From contig NZ_WQHX01000003.1 in assembly GCF_013035425.1 (NCBI RefSeq), forward strand, positions 137,001-201,000: a stretch of DNA of 64,000 nucleotides. The letters are read 5' to 3'. Shown piece after piece: positions 29,409 through 39,029 of this stretch (position 1 is its first letter; each line of letters starts with the position of its first letter). The notes under the pieces are model-generated. The model was not told the origin of the DNA. It ran no database searches and worked only from the letters and a program-made list of their open reading frames with translations. This DNA comes from Ruegeria arenilitoris. GTDB taxonomy: Bacteria; Pseudomonadota; Alphaproteobacteria; Rhodobacterales; Rhodobacteraceae. The position numbers and the translations under genes were made by a program.

Positions 29409-29755
29409 GCGTTTCTTCTCCTTTGGCGGCGCGGGGGCCACTGGGCCTTTGCGCTCTTGGGGCAATCGGCGGGAAATTTCCCGGCTATAGGCGGGTCTTA
29501 CCATGGTCATTCAGGGCATGAACAGAAGGGTTTGGCGTAGTTAGCGCAATCAAAGTCAGGTTTAGCGCCACCAATAATTTCCTGTCGGAAAAACGGGCGT
29601 GTTTAAGCGAGCGGGTACGGCTTTTTTGTCGCATCTGAGCGCCAACGTTTATGTGATTCGTGAAATCAGATTGATTCGCGGCCTTAAAAAAGCCAAACAT
29701 GCCGTACAAAAAAGCGAATTATAGCGTTGAGTGAGCAGAAACAGGGGTAAACCCG
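29409..29755. promoter_or_regulatory. Divergent pckA/chvI promoter region
   Basis: About 350 bases without a gene. It must contain both promoters. I note TACGGC followed by a T-tract (around 29606) and an inverted counterpart GCCGTA followed by an A-tract (around 29700). No defined operator could be assigned. Confidence 0.4.
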
Positions 29756-30460
29756 ATGTCAAAGATTGCACTGGTGGATGACGACAGAAATATTCTGACG
29801 TCAGTATCCATGACTCTCGAAGCCGAAGGGTTCGAGGTTGAAACTTACAACGACGGACAGGCGGCGCTGGACGCGTTTAACAAGAAACTGCCTGACATGG
29901 CTGTTCTGGATATCAAGATGCCACGGATGGATGGCATGGACCTGCTGCAGCGCCTGCGGCAGAAAACCCAGATGCCTGTCATCTTTCTGACGTCCAAGGA
30001 TGACGAGATAGATGAGGTTTTGGGGCTGCGTATGGGCGCTGACGACTACGTCAAAAAGCCATTTTCGCAGCGACTGTTGGTTGAGCGGATTCGCGCCTTG
30101 CTGCGAAGGCAAGAGGCGAATGATGGCGACGTATCGAACAGCAATACCGGCGATACCAAAGTGATGGAGCGGGGCGAGCTTCGGATGGATCCGCTGCGTC
30201 ACGCAGTCAGCTGGAAAGGCAACGACGTCTCGTTGACAGTAACCGAGTTCTTGCTGTTGCAGGCGTTGGCCCAACGTCCCGGTTTCGTCAAAAGCCGTGA
30301 TCAGTTGATGGATGTCGCTTATGATGACCAAGTATACGTGGACGACCGGACCATTGATAGTCATATCAAGCGTTTGCGCAAAAAAATGCGCGCAGCCGAT
30401 CCTGAATTTTCGGCCATCGAGACGCTCTACGGCATTGGATACCGTTACAACGAAGAATAG
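29756..30460 (+). CDS. chvI: Two-component response regulator ChvI
   Basis: A 234-residue OmpR-family regulator. The receiver has the D8-D9-D10 acidic cluster, phosphoacceptor D52 in [10 protein letters not shown], the switch Thr in FLTSKDDE and Lys in VKKPFSQR. A winged-helix DNA-binding domain fills residues 135-232 ([30 protein letters not shown]). It is paired with chvG 33 bases downstream and divergent from pckA. ChvI controls envelope, acid and carbon responses in related bacteria. Confidence 0.93.
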   Translation: MSKIALVDDDRNILTSVSMTLEAEGFEVETYNDGQAALDAFNKKLPDMAVLDIKMPRMDGMDLLQRLRQKTQMPVIFLTSKDDEIDEVLGLRMGADDYVKKPFSQRLLVERIRALLRRQEANDGDVSNSNTGDTKVMERGELRMDPLRHAVSWKGNDVSLTVTEFLLLQALAQRPGFVKSRDQLMDVAYDDQVYVDDRTIDSHIKRLRKKMRAADPEFSAIETLYGIGYRYNEE

Positions 30461-30493
30461 GCTCGTCAGTCTGTCAATAGGCAAAGGGGTCTC

Positions 30494-32203
30494 GTGCGCG
30501 ATACCGATCTAGATAATGAGTTGCGCGACGGAGATGTCGTACTCGGGGACGATTGGGTCATCCCGCAGGATACCGATGCATCCGATCTGCAAGAAAAAAG
30601 ATCGCGGCGTAATCTGTTTGCGTTGCGCAGTTCTCCTTTGGCTCGCAGGATTATCACATTTAATCTGATCGCGTTGATCATACTTGTGGCGGGCCTGCTG
30701 TACCTAGACGACACTCGAAAAGAGCGAGTTCAACAAACGGCGCAAAACCTGATAGGCGATGCCCAATTGGTCAGCAACGTCTTTGAGACTCAACTGCGAC
30801 AACCGGGGGTAGGCAATTCAAGCGGTCTGGATGTGCGCGATACTTTGTCGGGATTGACATTGCCCGAAGGCGGCGAAGTTTTTGTTTACGACAGCACCGG
30901 TACACTAATTGGGTGGACGCGTGGCGCTACTCCGGCAGTGGAATTACCCAGCTTATTGCGGTCTGACAGCGACGTTCCAACCGGCGGAACCCTTATCAGC
31001 GACGCACTGACAGCGGTTTGGAACGGAGTCTCTTCGGTTTTCAGTCAAGGTCCCCAAGACACTGCGCCGACCTTGGCCCAGCGGGTACAGGAGATGGTTC
31101 CGCAAACACTGGATGGCGGTTTGCAGGTGCAAGCCGTCTCAGATCATTCGGGCGCAACCGTGATCGTAGCTGTCGCGCCGATCATGCTGGACAGCGCCAC
31201 AGTTGGGGCCGTAGCAATGGCAGGCCCAGCAGGTGAAATTGACGCGCTGGCCCGGCAAGAACAAGAGCGCATTCTGCAGATGTTTGTTGTGGCCTTACTA
31301 GTTTCGGTTGGCCTGAGCCTTGTTCTGGCCTCTACAATCGCCAACCCCTTGGCAGATCTCGCATCCGCCGCGGAAATGGGCAGGGATCCGGGCGCGGGCG
31401 TGAACCCAGGACGTATTCGCATCCCCGACCTTAGTGCGAGGCCAGATGAGATTGGCCGCCTTAGCCGCGCGTTGCGGGGTATGGTCAATGCCCTCTATAA
31501 CCGGATCGATGCCAATGAGCAGTTTGCTGCAGACGTTGCGCATGAGATCAAGAACCCTCTGGCCAGTCTTCAATCGGCAGTAGGAACCCTGAGAAGGGTC
31601 AAGCGTGAAGACCAGCGCGACAAGCTTTTGGGTGTCATTGAACATGATGTCCGGCGTTTAGACCGTTTGGTAAGTGATATTTCGAATGCGTCCAGACTGG
31701 ATGCGGAACTGGTTAAGGAACAGGAACAGCCATTCGACCTTTTGAAATTGTTGGACAATATCGGTCAATTTCTGGGCGAAGACGCACAGTCCAAAGGTAT
31801 CGACTATATTACCGACCTGCCGCAAGGCCCGATTGTGATCAATGGTCTCGAAGCCCGGCTGGCACAGGTTTTTGTTAACCTGATAACCAACGCTATTTCC
31901 TTTTGTCATGACGGGGATGCCATACGTGTCTGGGTGCGTCAGCGGGACAACAGGGTGCTCGTCGTGGTCGAGGATACAGGACCTGGAATCCCGGACCAGG
32001 CGCTGACCAAGGTCTTTAAAAGATTTTATTCACAGCGCCCGGAAGAACACTTCGGCAATAACTCGGGACTAGGGCTGGCGATTTCCAAACAGATTGTCGA
32101 GGCACATGGCGGTGTCATCTGGGCCGAAAACATCCGACCAACCGAGGCGGACATTACTTCGGATCCACTTGGTGCCCGCTTTGTCTTGGGGCTTCCTGTC
32201 TAG
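30494..32203 (+). CDS. chvG: Sensor histidine kinase ChvG
   Basis: A 569-residue membrane kinase. Transmembrane segments at about 52-71 and 261-282 enclose a periplasmic sensor of about 190 residues, which in related species binds the inhibitor ExoR. HAMP at about 283-335; HisKA with H350 in DVAHEIKNPL; HATPase with ITNAISFC (N box), VEDTGPGIP (G1) and NNSGLGLAISK (G2). GTG start with AAAGGGG upstream. It phosphorylates ChvI. Confidence 0.93.
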   Translation: MRDTDLDNELRDGDVVLGDDWVIPQDTDASDLQEKRSRRNLFALRSSPLARRIITFNLIALIILVAGLLYLDDTRKERVQQTAQNLIGDAQLVSNVFETQLRQPGVGNSSGLDVRDTLSGLTLPEGGEVFVYDSTGTLIGWTRGATPAVELPSLLRSDSDVPTGGTLISDALTAVWNGVSSVFSQGPQDTAPTLAQRVQEMVPQTLDGGLQVQAVSDHSGATVIVAVAPIMLDSATVGAVAMAGPAGEIDALARQEQERILQMFVVALLVSVGLSLVLASTIANPLADLASAAEMGRDPGAGVNPGRIRIPDLSARPDEIGRLSRALRGMVNALYNRIDANEQFAADVAHEIKNPLASLQSAVGTLRRVKREDQRDKLLGVIEHDVRRLDRLVSDISNASRLDAELVKEQEQPFDLLKLLDNIGQFLGEDAQSKGIDYITDLPQGPIVINGLEARLAQVFVNLITNAISFCHDGDAIRVWVRQRDNRVLVVVEDTGPGIPDQALTKVFKRFYSQRPEEHFGNNSGLGLAISKQIVEAHGGVIWAENIRPTEADITSDPLGARFVLGLPV

Positions 32204-32206
32204 AGC

Positions 32207-32677
32207 ATGGCTGTCGAACAATTGTCTGATGTTGCGGGCCGAGACGCGGCTTGTATACACGCCACGTGCATTGCGGTGATGCAATGCGGGGTACTGTTTC
32301 TCGGAGCACCGGGTTCAGGCAAATCCACTCTGGCCTTACAGATGATGGCGCTTGGCGCCGACTTGGTATCAGACGATCGGGTCATACTGACAATGAAAGG
32401 TGGCTACGTCGTGGCCGAAGCGCCACCGGAAATCCAAGGGTTAATCGAAGCACGGGGAATTGGGCTTTTGCGTGCGGAGGTCGCAAGCGCAACCGAGGTC
32501 AAATACGTCGTGGACCTTGACCATTCGGAGGGTGCAAGGTTGCCGGAACATAGCTATACACAGGTCCTGAGGCAAACTGTTCCCTTGCTTCGGGGCGCCG
32601 ACATTCCCAATTTGGCGGCAGCTTTGATGCAACTCGCAAAAAAAGGGCGCGTGAACCCGGCATGGCCGAACAACTGA
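32207..32677 (+). CDS. hprK: Short HPr kinase/phosphorylase (catalytic domain only)
   Basis: A 156-residue protein, about half the length of Firmicutes HprK. Only the C-terminal kinase domain is present: Walker A GAPGSGKST at 33-41, VSDDR at 55-59, and AEAPPEIQGLIEARGIG (HPr-binding region). The alphaproteobacterial short form phosphorylates HPr at Ser46. It starts three bases after the chvG stop and overlaps rapZ by 16 bases, linking envelope sensing to the regulatory PTS. Confidence 0.92.
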   Translation: MAVEQLSDVAGRDAACIHATCIAVMQCGVLFLGAPGSGKSTLALQMMALGADLVSDDRVILTMKGGYVVAEAPPEIQGLIEARGIGLLRAEVASATEVKYVVDLDHSEGARLPEHSYTQVLRQTVPLLRGADIPNLAAALMQLAKKGRVNPAWPNN

Positions 32678-33555
32678 CCCCACAGCAACGTATTGTGTTG
32701 GTGACCGGCCCCTCGGGTGCCGGGAGGTCCACAGCGATTCATGTGCTGGAAGACCTTGGATTTGAGGCCATCGACAACCTTCCTATGGGGCTGTTGATGA
32801 GATTGCTGGACGGACCAGAACCCGCGCAGCCAATGGCGCTTGGCATTGACGCGCGCAACCGAGATTTTTCGACCATTGGGTTCATAGAATTAGCGGCCAC
32901 TTTGGGCCAAATGGCGGATGTCGATCTAACAATCCTGTATCTGGACTGCCGCAACGATGTTCTGCTGCGTCGGTTTTCAGAGACCCGAAGGCGGCATCCA
33001 GTTGCTGCAGATGCCAGCCCTGAAACTGGGATATTGCAGGAAAAAGAGCTGTTGCAACCCATCCGTGAGATTGCTGACACCCTTATCGATACAAGTGCAC
33101 TCAATGTACATCAATTGCGGGAAGAAGTTGAGCGCTGGTTTGCACCGAAGGGCGGCAGGCATCTAGCAGTTTCGGTCGAGTCATTTTCCTACAAACGTGG
33201 TCTGCCGCGTGGGTTGGATATGGTTTTTGATTGCCGTTTTCTGGCTAATCCCTACTGGCGTTCGGAATTGCGAGAGGCGGATGGTCGAAACCCGGATGTG
33301 GCGACCTATGTTCAGTCAGACATGAACTATTCTGCCTTCTTCGAACGGGTCGTCGATCTTCTTCTGGAACTTTTGCCTGCGTTCCGCGCAGAGGGTAAGG
33401 CGCACCTTTCCGTAGCCTTTGGTTGCACCGGCGGGCAACACAGATCGGTCGCAGTGGCCGAAGCTGTTGCAAAGGCTCTTGCGGAAGGGGGTCAGCCAGT
33501 GGCAATTAGGCACCGCGAAATGGAACGACGCGCATTGAATGTGAGGCCGGATTGA
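32662..33555 (+). CDS. rapZ: RapZ-family nucleotide-binding protein with altered P-loop
   Basis: A 297-residue protein of the RapZ/YvcJ family. The P-loop is GPSGAGRST (16-24), with Arg at the usual Walker Lys position. Other family blocks are intact: LEDLGFEAIDNLPM, YLDCRNDVLLRRFSETRRRHP, VESFSYKRGLPRGLDMVFDCRFLANPYW and a C-terminal FGCTGGQHRSV. In E. coli RapZ controls GlmS through small RNAs; in alphaproteobacteria its role is unproven. Overlaps hprK by 16 bases and EIIA by four. Confidence 0.93.
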   Translation: MAEQLTPQQRIVLVTGPSGAGRSTAIHVLEDLGFEAIDNLPMGLLMRLLDGPEPAQPMALGIDARNRDFSTIGFIELAATLGQMADVDLTILYLDCRNDVLLRRFSETRRRHPVAADASPETGILQEKELLQPIREIADTLIDTSALNVHQLREEVERWFAPKGGRHLAVSVESFSYKRGLPRGLDMVFDCRFLANPYWRSELREADGRNPDVATYVQSDMNYSAFFERVVDLLLELLPAFRAEGKAHLSVAFGCTGGQHRSVAVAEAVAKALAEGGQPVAIRHREMERRALNVRPD

Positions 33556-33944
33556 TCGGGATTGTGATCGTAGCACATGGGGGATTGGCGCAAGAATATC
33601 TGGCCGCCATGCAGCATGTTGTCGGCAAGCAGCCTGGATTGATCGCTATCTCAATCGAAGCGGATCATGACCGGGACAAAAAACAAACCGAAATTTGTCT
33701 CGCTGCCGACGAAGTGGACGTTGGCGACGGCGTGGTCGTTGTCACAGATTTATTTGGCGGTAGCCCATCGAACCTGAGCATGCGAGCCTGTGCGCCCCAG
33801 GATCGGCGAATCCTTTACGGTGCCAACCTGCCAATGCTGATTAAATTGGCCAAAAGTCGCCACCTACCCGTGCCCGAGGCGGTGCGCCTCGCGCTTGAGG
33901 CTGGACGAAAATACATCAATGCGCAAAATGTGACATTGGATTAA
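33552..33944 (+). CDS. PTS mannose-type EIIA protein
   Basis: A 130-residue EIIA(Man)-family protein. The phosphorylated His is H9 in VIVAHGGLA; DLFGGSPSNLS is the second active-site loop. No EIIB/EIIC permease genes are adjacent, so it probably acts in the regulatory PTS rather than in sugar transport. TTG start overlaps the rapZ stop (TTGA). Confidence 0.92.
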   Translation: MIGIVIVAHGGLAQEYLAAMQHVVGKQPGLIAISIEADHDRDKKQTEICLAADEVDVGDGVVVVTDLFGGSPSNLSMRACAPQDRRILYGANLPMLIKLAKSRHLPVPEAVRLALEAGRKYINAQNVTLD

Positions 33945-33961
33945 GACTGGAATAATTCAAT

Positions 33962-34231
33962 ATGGCCACCAGAAGCTTGAAAATAGTAAACGAAAAGGGA
34001 TTGCATGCCCGCGCGTCAGCCAAGCTGGTCGAAGTCGTAGAGGGGTTTGATGCGCAGGCGGAAGTATCGCGCGAGGGTCTTTCTGCGTCCGGCGATAGCA
34101 TAATGGGCCTTTTAATGTTGGCAGCGTCGCGCGGAAGCACTATTGACGTTGAGACGTCCGGCCCGGATGCTGAGGCGTTGGCAGATGCACTGGAAACACT
34201 GGTGAACGACAAGTTCGGAGAGGGTTTCTAA
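33962..34231 (+). CDS. ptsH: Phosphocarrier protein HPr
   Basis: An 89-residue HPr. The catalytic H15 is in GLHARASA, and the regulatory Ser is exactly at position 46 in GDSIMGLLML, the target of HprK encoded three genes upstream. EI is not in the window. Together with hprK and EIIA it forms a small phosphorelay downstream of chvIG. Confidence 0.96.
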   Translation: MATRSLKIVNEKGLHARASAKLVEVVEGFDAQAEVSREGLSASGDSIMGLLMLAASRGSTIDVETSGPDAEALADALETLVNDKFGEGF

Positions 34232-34271
34232 ACAATCGCTGCCACGACAAGAAGGACGGGAATACCAGGAA

Positions 34272-35171
34272 TTGGCGGAAACCACGCACGATACCAAGAC
34301 GAACCCTGTTGTGAGTGATAACTCGGATCAGGGTGAGGTCTATGACCGCAGGACCCTGACCTACGCAAACTCGTTCGATGATGCGTGGACCTCGACCGCG
34401 ATCCGCGCCATCGAATGGATGACGGGAAAACTCACCATTCTGCGGATGGTCAACAAATTCGAAAAGCGAAACGAGCACTACCGCGGCCAAAAATTCTGGG
34501 GCGGCGCGCTTGAAATCATGGGTATCACTCTAACGACGCCGGCCGAGCAAATCGCGCGAATTCCAAAAGAAGGGCCGGTCGTAGTTGTAGCCAATCACCC
34601 GCATGGAATGGTGGATGGTATGATACTGGCCGAACTGATCGGTCGCGTGCGCAGCGATTACCGGATTCTGACGAGATCAGTTTTGACCGGACTGGACGAG
34701 GCGGCAACATCTTTCATGATCCCCGTCCCATTTCCCCATGATCCGGAAGCACAGTCCAAAATGCTTGAAATGCGTGGGAAAGCCATGGAACACCTCAAAG
34801 AAGGGGGCGTCGTAGCTCTTTTCCCATCGGGTGTGGTTATGTCTTCGGATGACTGGTTTGGCCCAGCGCAGGAACGTGAATGGAATGTATTTACGGCTAA
34901 AATGATCCGCCGGTCTGGCGCGCGTGTTGTGCCGATATTCTTTCCAGGTTGCAACTCGAGGTGGTATTTGATTGCTAACCGGGTGTCGGCCATCTTGCGT
35001 CAGGGGCTGTTGTTGCATGAAATTGTGCGATCATGCAACAAACCTCAATCTCCGGTTATTGGCGAGCCGATTTCCGATAAGGACATGGGCCTTTTGGAAA
35101 GCGATCCTCGGGGCTTCATGGCGTGGCTTCGAAATCACACATTGGCTTTAGGCCAGTCGCGCAAATCCTGA
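34272..35171 (+). CDS. PlsC-like lysophospholipid acyltransferase
   Basis: A 299-residue protein. NHPHGMVDG (H109-D115) is a variant of the HX4D acyltransferase box, with FPSGVVMSS as the later substrate block and PIFFPGCNSRWY. A hydrophobic run GPVVVVANH precedes the active site. The TTG at 34272 lies one base after an AGGA, too close for a normal SD, so the true start may be a little downstream. It follows HPr by 40 bases and would modify membrane lipids. Confidence 0.8.
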   Translation: MAETTHDTKTNPVVSDNSDQGEVYDRRTLTYANSFDDAWTSTAIRAIEWMTGKLTILRMVNKFEKRNEHYRGQKFWGGALEIMGITLTTPAEQIARIPKEGPVVVVANHPHGMVDGMILAELIGRVRSDYRILTRSVLTGLDEAATSFMIPVPFPHDPEAQSKMLEMRGKAMEHLKEGGVVALFPSGVVMSSDDWFGPAQEREWNVFTAKMIRRSGARVVPIFFPGCNSRWYLIANRVSAILRQGLLLHEIVRSCNKPQSPVIGEPISDKDMGLLESDPRGFMAWLRNHTLALGQSRKS

Positions 35172-35243
35172 TCTTTTGTTTTTGACCAAAGTTCCGCAGG
35201 ATTTTGCCGAATTTCCAGTTGTTAGGCGCCTTTTAGTTAATCT

Positions 35244-36119
35244 TCAACGTGTCGGAACCGGAACTTCCCCACGGTAATCGTAAAAACCGCGATCTGTTTT
35301 GCGACCTAACCATCCGGCTTCGACATATTTTGTTAGCAACGGACAGGGACGGTACTTGGTATCCGCCAATCCATCGTGCAGCACATTCATGATCGCAAGA
35401 CAAGTATCCAGACCAATGAAATCAGCCAGTTCCAGCGGGCCCATTGGATGATTTGCGCCGAGTTTCATGGATTGGTCGATGGATTGAACGCTTCCGACGC
35501 CTTCGTACAGTGTATATACTGCTTCGTTGATCATCGGCATTAGAATACGGTTCACGATAAAGGCCGGAAAGTCTTCGGCGCTGGCGGACGTTTTACCCAG
35601 ACGATCCACAACAGCCTTGCACGAGTTGAATGTTTCTTCGTCAGTTGCAATACCGCGAATCAGTTCGACCAGCTGCATTACCGGAACCGGGTTCATGAAG
35701 TGGAACCCCATAAACCGTTCAGGTCGATCGGTTCGACTCGCCAGCCGCGTTATTGAGATGGACGACGTATTTGAGGTCAGTATCGTATGAGGTTGCAAAT
35801 GCGGTTGAAGATCCTCAAATATCGCTTGTTTGACAGCCTCCCGCTCTGTCGCGGCTTCGATTACAAGATCGCTCTGGCCTATATCGGGCAACCGCAGCGT
35901 GGTTTTTATCCGGGCAAGTGCCGCTTGGACTGCATCATCCGTCACTTTCCCTCGCGATGCCTGCCGTGCAAGATTGGACTCGATTGTAGCCATGGCATTT
36001 TCCAACGCTTCCTCACTGATGTCGTTCAGCAGAACGTCATAGCCCGCCAACGCCATAACATGAGCTATCCCGTTGCCCATCTGGCCTGCGCCGATAACTC
36101 CCACCGATTTAACATCCAT
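35244..36119 (-). CDS. 3-hydroxybutyryl-CoA dehydrogenase
   Basis: A 291-residue NAD(P)-dependent dehydrogenase. Rossmann motif VGVIGAGQMGNGIAHV at the N-terminus; SNTSSISITRLA and GFHFMNPVPVMQLVELI with the catalytic His and Glu; C-terminal dimer domain with NHPMGPLELADFIGLD. It interconverts acetoacetyl-CoA and 3-hydroxybutyryl-CoA in fatty-acid, butyrate or PHB metabolism. Lone gene; the etfBA pair lies about 1 kb away on the same strand. Confidence 0.94.
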   Translation of the reverse strand: MDVKSVGVIGAGQMGNGIAHVMALAGYDVLLNDISEEALENAMATIESNLARQASRGKVTDDAVQAALARIKTTLRLPDIGQSDLVIEAATEREAVKQAIFEDLQPHLQPHTILTSNTSSISITRLASRTDRPERFMGFHFMNPVPVMQLVELIRGIATDEETFNSCKAVVDRLGKTSASAEDFPAFIVNRILMPMINEAVYTLYEGVGSVQSIDQSMKLGANHPMGPLELADFIGLDTCLAIMNVLHDGLADTKYRPCPLLTKYVEAGWLGRKTDRGFYDYRGEVPVPTR

Positions 36120-36282
36120 AGCCTGGTGCCTTTTATGCTGAATACCGCGTCATTATGGGCAGTTCGGTCTCGGCGACAAGGGGATGAGGTAAGTCAAGGT
36201 CGCTTCAAATGCGCACATTAGGAGTTTTGTAAGAACTCAGGTGCCATGATCGTGGCTGGGTGATGAAAAGTGGGTAAATGTG

Positions 36283-37095
36283 ATGAGCTATCAACCATTT
36301 GCAGCAAACGGTGTTGCAGAGTCATTTTGTCGTTATGGTCGGTCCAATTTGTGGTATCGAGGACCGCAGCGGTCACTAGACGTCCCTTACGTGACCTGCA
36401 TCGGCGATCAAGAAACATTTGGCCGATTCGTCGAGACCCCATATGCCGCAGGACTGGAGAGGATTCTGAGCCGGCGTTGCATAAATCTGGGCAGCCTATT
36501 TGTTGGGGCGGAAGCTCTGTATCGGGACGAAGGGTTGCAAGAAATTGCGGATAGTGCCGAAATGTGCATCCTGCAACTACCAAGTGTCGCGGGGCAAACA
36601 AATCGGTTTTACCGGGTCCACCCGCGCCGCAATGATCGGTTTGTTGCGCCAGCACAAGAACTGGTCGATCTGTTTCCCGAAGTGGACTTTACCGATATTC
36701 ATTTTGTGCGCCATCTTCTCAATCGACTGAAATTCGTATCAGGTACAAGATTTCTCACTGTGGCTGAGGAATTGCGCCTAAAATGGGTCGAAAAAATCGG
36801 TAGCTTTCTGAGGTCGGTTTCGACGCCCGTCATTCTGCTTTGGCTGGATGTTCAAGCCGAAGACGATGGTCAATCATTGGGTGATCCCGTTGCCATCCAG
36901 CCCGAAATGTTTGACGCGTTGAAGTCAAGCTCAGTTCAATCGCTGAGAGTGAATCTACGAACATCTGGTGAATCCGATGACTTGGAGGATGTTATCTTTG
37001 GCACACTTCAACAACCGATCGCTGAGCACATGATAGGTCCGGCAGCACATCGTCGGATCGCGGAGATTCTGTCTCGTACTATTTTGGATATGTAA
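36283..37095 (+). CDS. Conserved-type hypothetical protein
   Basis: A 270-residue soluble protein starting MSYQPFAANGVAESFCRYGRSNLWYRGPQR. The opening YGxSxLxYRGP and VTCIGDQETFGRFVETPY, then NLGSLFVGAEAL with CILQLPSV, suggest a Rossmann-like/SGNH-type alpha/beta protein, possibly the DUF6473 group found in Rhodobacterales; I am not certain. The ATG at 36283 is preferred to the preceding GTG. No partner gene. Confidence 0.65.
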   Translation: MSYQPFAANGVAESFCRYGRSNLWYRGPQRSLDVPYVTCIGDQETFGRFVETPYAAGLERILSRRCINLGSLFVGAEALYRDEGLQEIADSAEMCILQLPSVAGQTNRFYRVHPRRNDRFVAPAQELVDLFPEVDFTDIHFVRHLLNRLKFVSGTRFLTVAEELRLKWVEKIGSFLRSVSTPVILLWLDVQAEDDGQSLGDPVAIQPEMFDALKSSSVQSLRVNLRTSGESDDLEDVIFGTLQQPIAEHMIGPAAHRRIAEILSRTILDM

Positions 37096-37124
37096 CGAAA
37101 AAGGCCCGCCTTGTTCGGCGGGCC
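37096..37124 (-). terminator. Terminator between convergent etfA and the hypothetical gene
   Basis: Eight-base GC-only stem (37103-37110 with 37117-37124), six-base loop. On the minus strand it is followed by UUUUU, so it best terminates etfBA; the plus side has no U-tract. Confidence 0.75.
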
Positions 37125-37157
37125 CGTATATGATCGTTGGCGTATATACCGCCTTGA

Positions 37158-38087
37158 TCAGCCAAGCTTTTCCGTTAGTTCCGGCACAGCTTGGAACAGA
37201 TCGGCGACCAGACCAAAATCAGCGACCTGGAAGATCGGCGCTTCTTCGTCTTTGTTGATCGCAACGATAACTTTCGAGTCCTTCATACCGGCCAAGTGCT
37301 GGATCGCACCAGAGATACCGACAGCGACATACAGATCGGGTGCAACTACCTTACCTGTCTGACCCACTTGCCAGTCGTTCGGTGCGTATCCGGAGTCTAC
37401 AGCGGCACGCGACGCTCCTACCGCGGCGCCCAGTTTGTCTGCCAGACCCTCAATCAGCTTGAAATCCTCTTCCGAGCCGACGCCGCGTCCGCCAGAAACC
37501 ACTACACCGGCCGAAGTCAGTTCCGGACGGTCGCTTTCCGCGACTTTGTCCTCGACCCATTCAGATAGGCCCGGGTTAGCACCGACCGAGATGGTTTCGA
37601 CCGAGGCCGAGCCACCTTCACCCGCAGCGTCAAAGCTGGCGGTTCTAATGGTTACGACTTTTTTCGCATCGTTCGACTTAACGGTTTGGATGGCATTGCC
37701 AGCGTAAATAGGACGTTCGAAAGTCGAACCGTCCACAACGCCAGAAGCGTCAGAAATCACCATAACGTCCAGCAGCGCAGCAACGCGGGGCATTACGTTT
37801 TTGGCATCAGTTGTGGCGGGCGCTATGATGTGTTCGTAATCATCAGCCAGCCCCACGATCAGTGCAGCAGTCGATTCCGCGAGACGATGACCAAGAGAGG
37901 CATCTTCGGCGACCAGAACTTTTGCAACGCCGTCGATCTTGGCGGCGGCGTCGCCAGCAGCAGCGGCAGAACCACCCGCAGCCAGAACAGTCACGTCACC
38001 CAGAGCCTTCGCAGCGGTCACTGCCTTAGCAGTTGCGTCAAACGCCAGTTCGCCATTGTTGACTTCAGCGAGAAGAAGAACAGCCAT
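37158..38087 (-). CDS. etfA: Electron transfer flavoprotein alpha subunit
   Basis: A 309-residue subunit carrying FAD. The C-terminal FAD domain has [57 protein letters not shown] and [16 protein letters not shown]. It accepts electrons from acyl-CoA dehydrogenases, such as the Mcd-like enzyme in this window, and passes them to ETF-ubiquinone oxidoreductase. Start overlaps the etfB stop by one base. Confidence 0.97.
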   Translation of the reverse strand: MAVLLLAEVNNGELAFDATAKAVTAAKALGDVTVLAAGGSAAAAGDAAAKIDGVAKVLVAEDASLGHRLAESTAALIVGLADDYEHIIAPATTDAKNVMPRVAALLDVMVISDASGVVDGSTFERPIYAGNAIQTVKSNDAKKVVTIRTASFDAAGEGGSASVETISVGANPGLSEWVEDKVAESDRPELTSAGVVVSGGRGVGSEEDFKLIEGLADKLGAAVGASRAAVDSGYAPNDWQVGQTGKVVAPDLYVAVGISGAIQHLAGMKDSKVIVAINKDEEAPIFQVADFGLVADLFQAVPELTEKLG

Positions 38088-38845
38088 TATACAGCCCCCG
38101 CTTCTTTGAGTTTCTCGACCAGCTCGTCGACCGAGCCAACGACAATACCAGCGGCTCGTGCCGGCGGCTCTTCTGTTTTGACGACTTCCAAGCGCGGAGT
38201 GACATCGACGCCGTAATCCGCAGCAGTTTTCTCATCCAGCGGCTTTTTCTTTGCCTTCATGATGTTCGGCAAAGACGCATACCTTGGTTCGTTAAGGCGC
38301 AGGTCGACGGTTACAATTGTTGGCATCTTGACGCTTATGGTTTGCAGCCCGCCATCTACCTCGCGTGTGATCTTGGCGCTGTCGCCTTCGATATCCACCT
38401 CTGAGGCGAAGGTGCCTTGCGACCAGCCCAACAGAGCTGAAAGCATCTGGCCGGTGGCGTTCATATCATTGTCAATCGCTTGCTTACCGGCCAGAACCAG
38501 ACCCGGCTGCTCTTCTTCGACCACTTTGGCGAGGATTTTGGCAACGGCCAACGGCTCGATATCCTGGTGAACGTCATCAGCCGCTACAACCAGAATGGCG
38601 CGGTCGGCTCCCATGGCCAGAGCGGTTCGCAGGGTTTCCTGCGATTGCTTGACGCCGATCGAAACAGCGATGACTTCGTCAGCCTTGCCAGCCTCTTTCA
38701 GGCGGATCGCCTCTTCAACTGCAATTTCGTCGAACGGGTTCATCGACATTTTGACATTGGCGAGATCGACGCCGCTACCGTCCGCTTTGACGCGAACCTT
38801 CACGTTATAGTCAATCACGCGTTTGACAGGCACGAGTACCTTCAT
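38087..38845 (-). CDS. etfB: Electron transfer flavoprotein beta subunit
   Basis: A 252-residue subunit binding [21 protein letters not shown] opens the protein; [25 protein letters not shown] and [22 protein letters not shown] are the family blocks, and the C-terminal arm embraces EtfA. The stop/start junction with etfA is TAATG, implying strict co-translation at equal levels. Confidence 0.97.
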   Translation of the reverse strand: MKVLVPVKRVIDYNVKVRVKADGSGVDLANVKMSMNPFDEIAVEEAIRLKEAGKADEVIAVSIGVKQSQETLRTALAMGADRAILVVAADDVHQDIEPLAVAKILAKVVEEEQPGLVLAGKQAIDNDMNATGQMLSALLGWSQGTFASEVDIEGDSAKITREVDGGLQTISVKMPTIVTVDLRLNEPRYASLPNIMKAKKKPLDEKTAADYGVDVTPRLEVVKTEEPPARAAGIVVGSVDELVEKLKEAGAV

Positions 38846-39029
38846 TTTTGCGCTTGCTCCTTACAAAAACGGTAAGCCGCAAAGCGACTCCACCAATGCT
38901 CTCGGACGTCTGAATAACGACTCAATCCTCGCCACAACAGGGCAAAATCGTCACGTCATGTCGTTGAGACGTCGCGTTTCGTTATTTTTGAGGCACCTTT
39001 AAGTTGGTAAATGCCCGACTGACATATCT

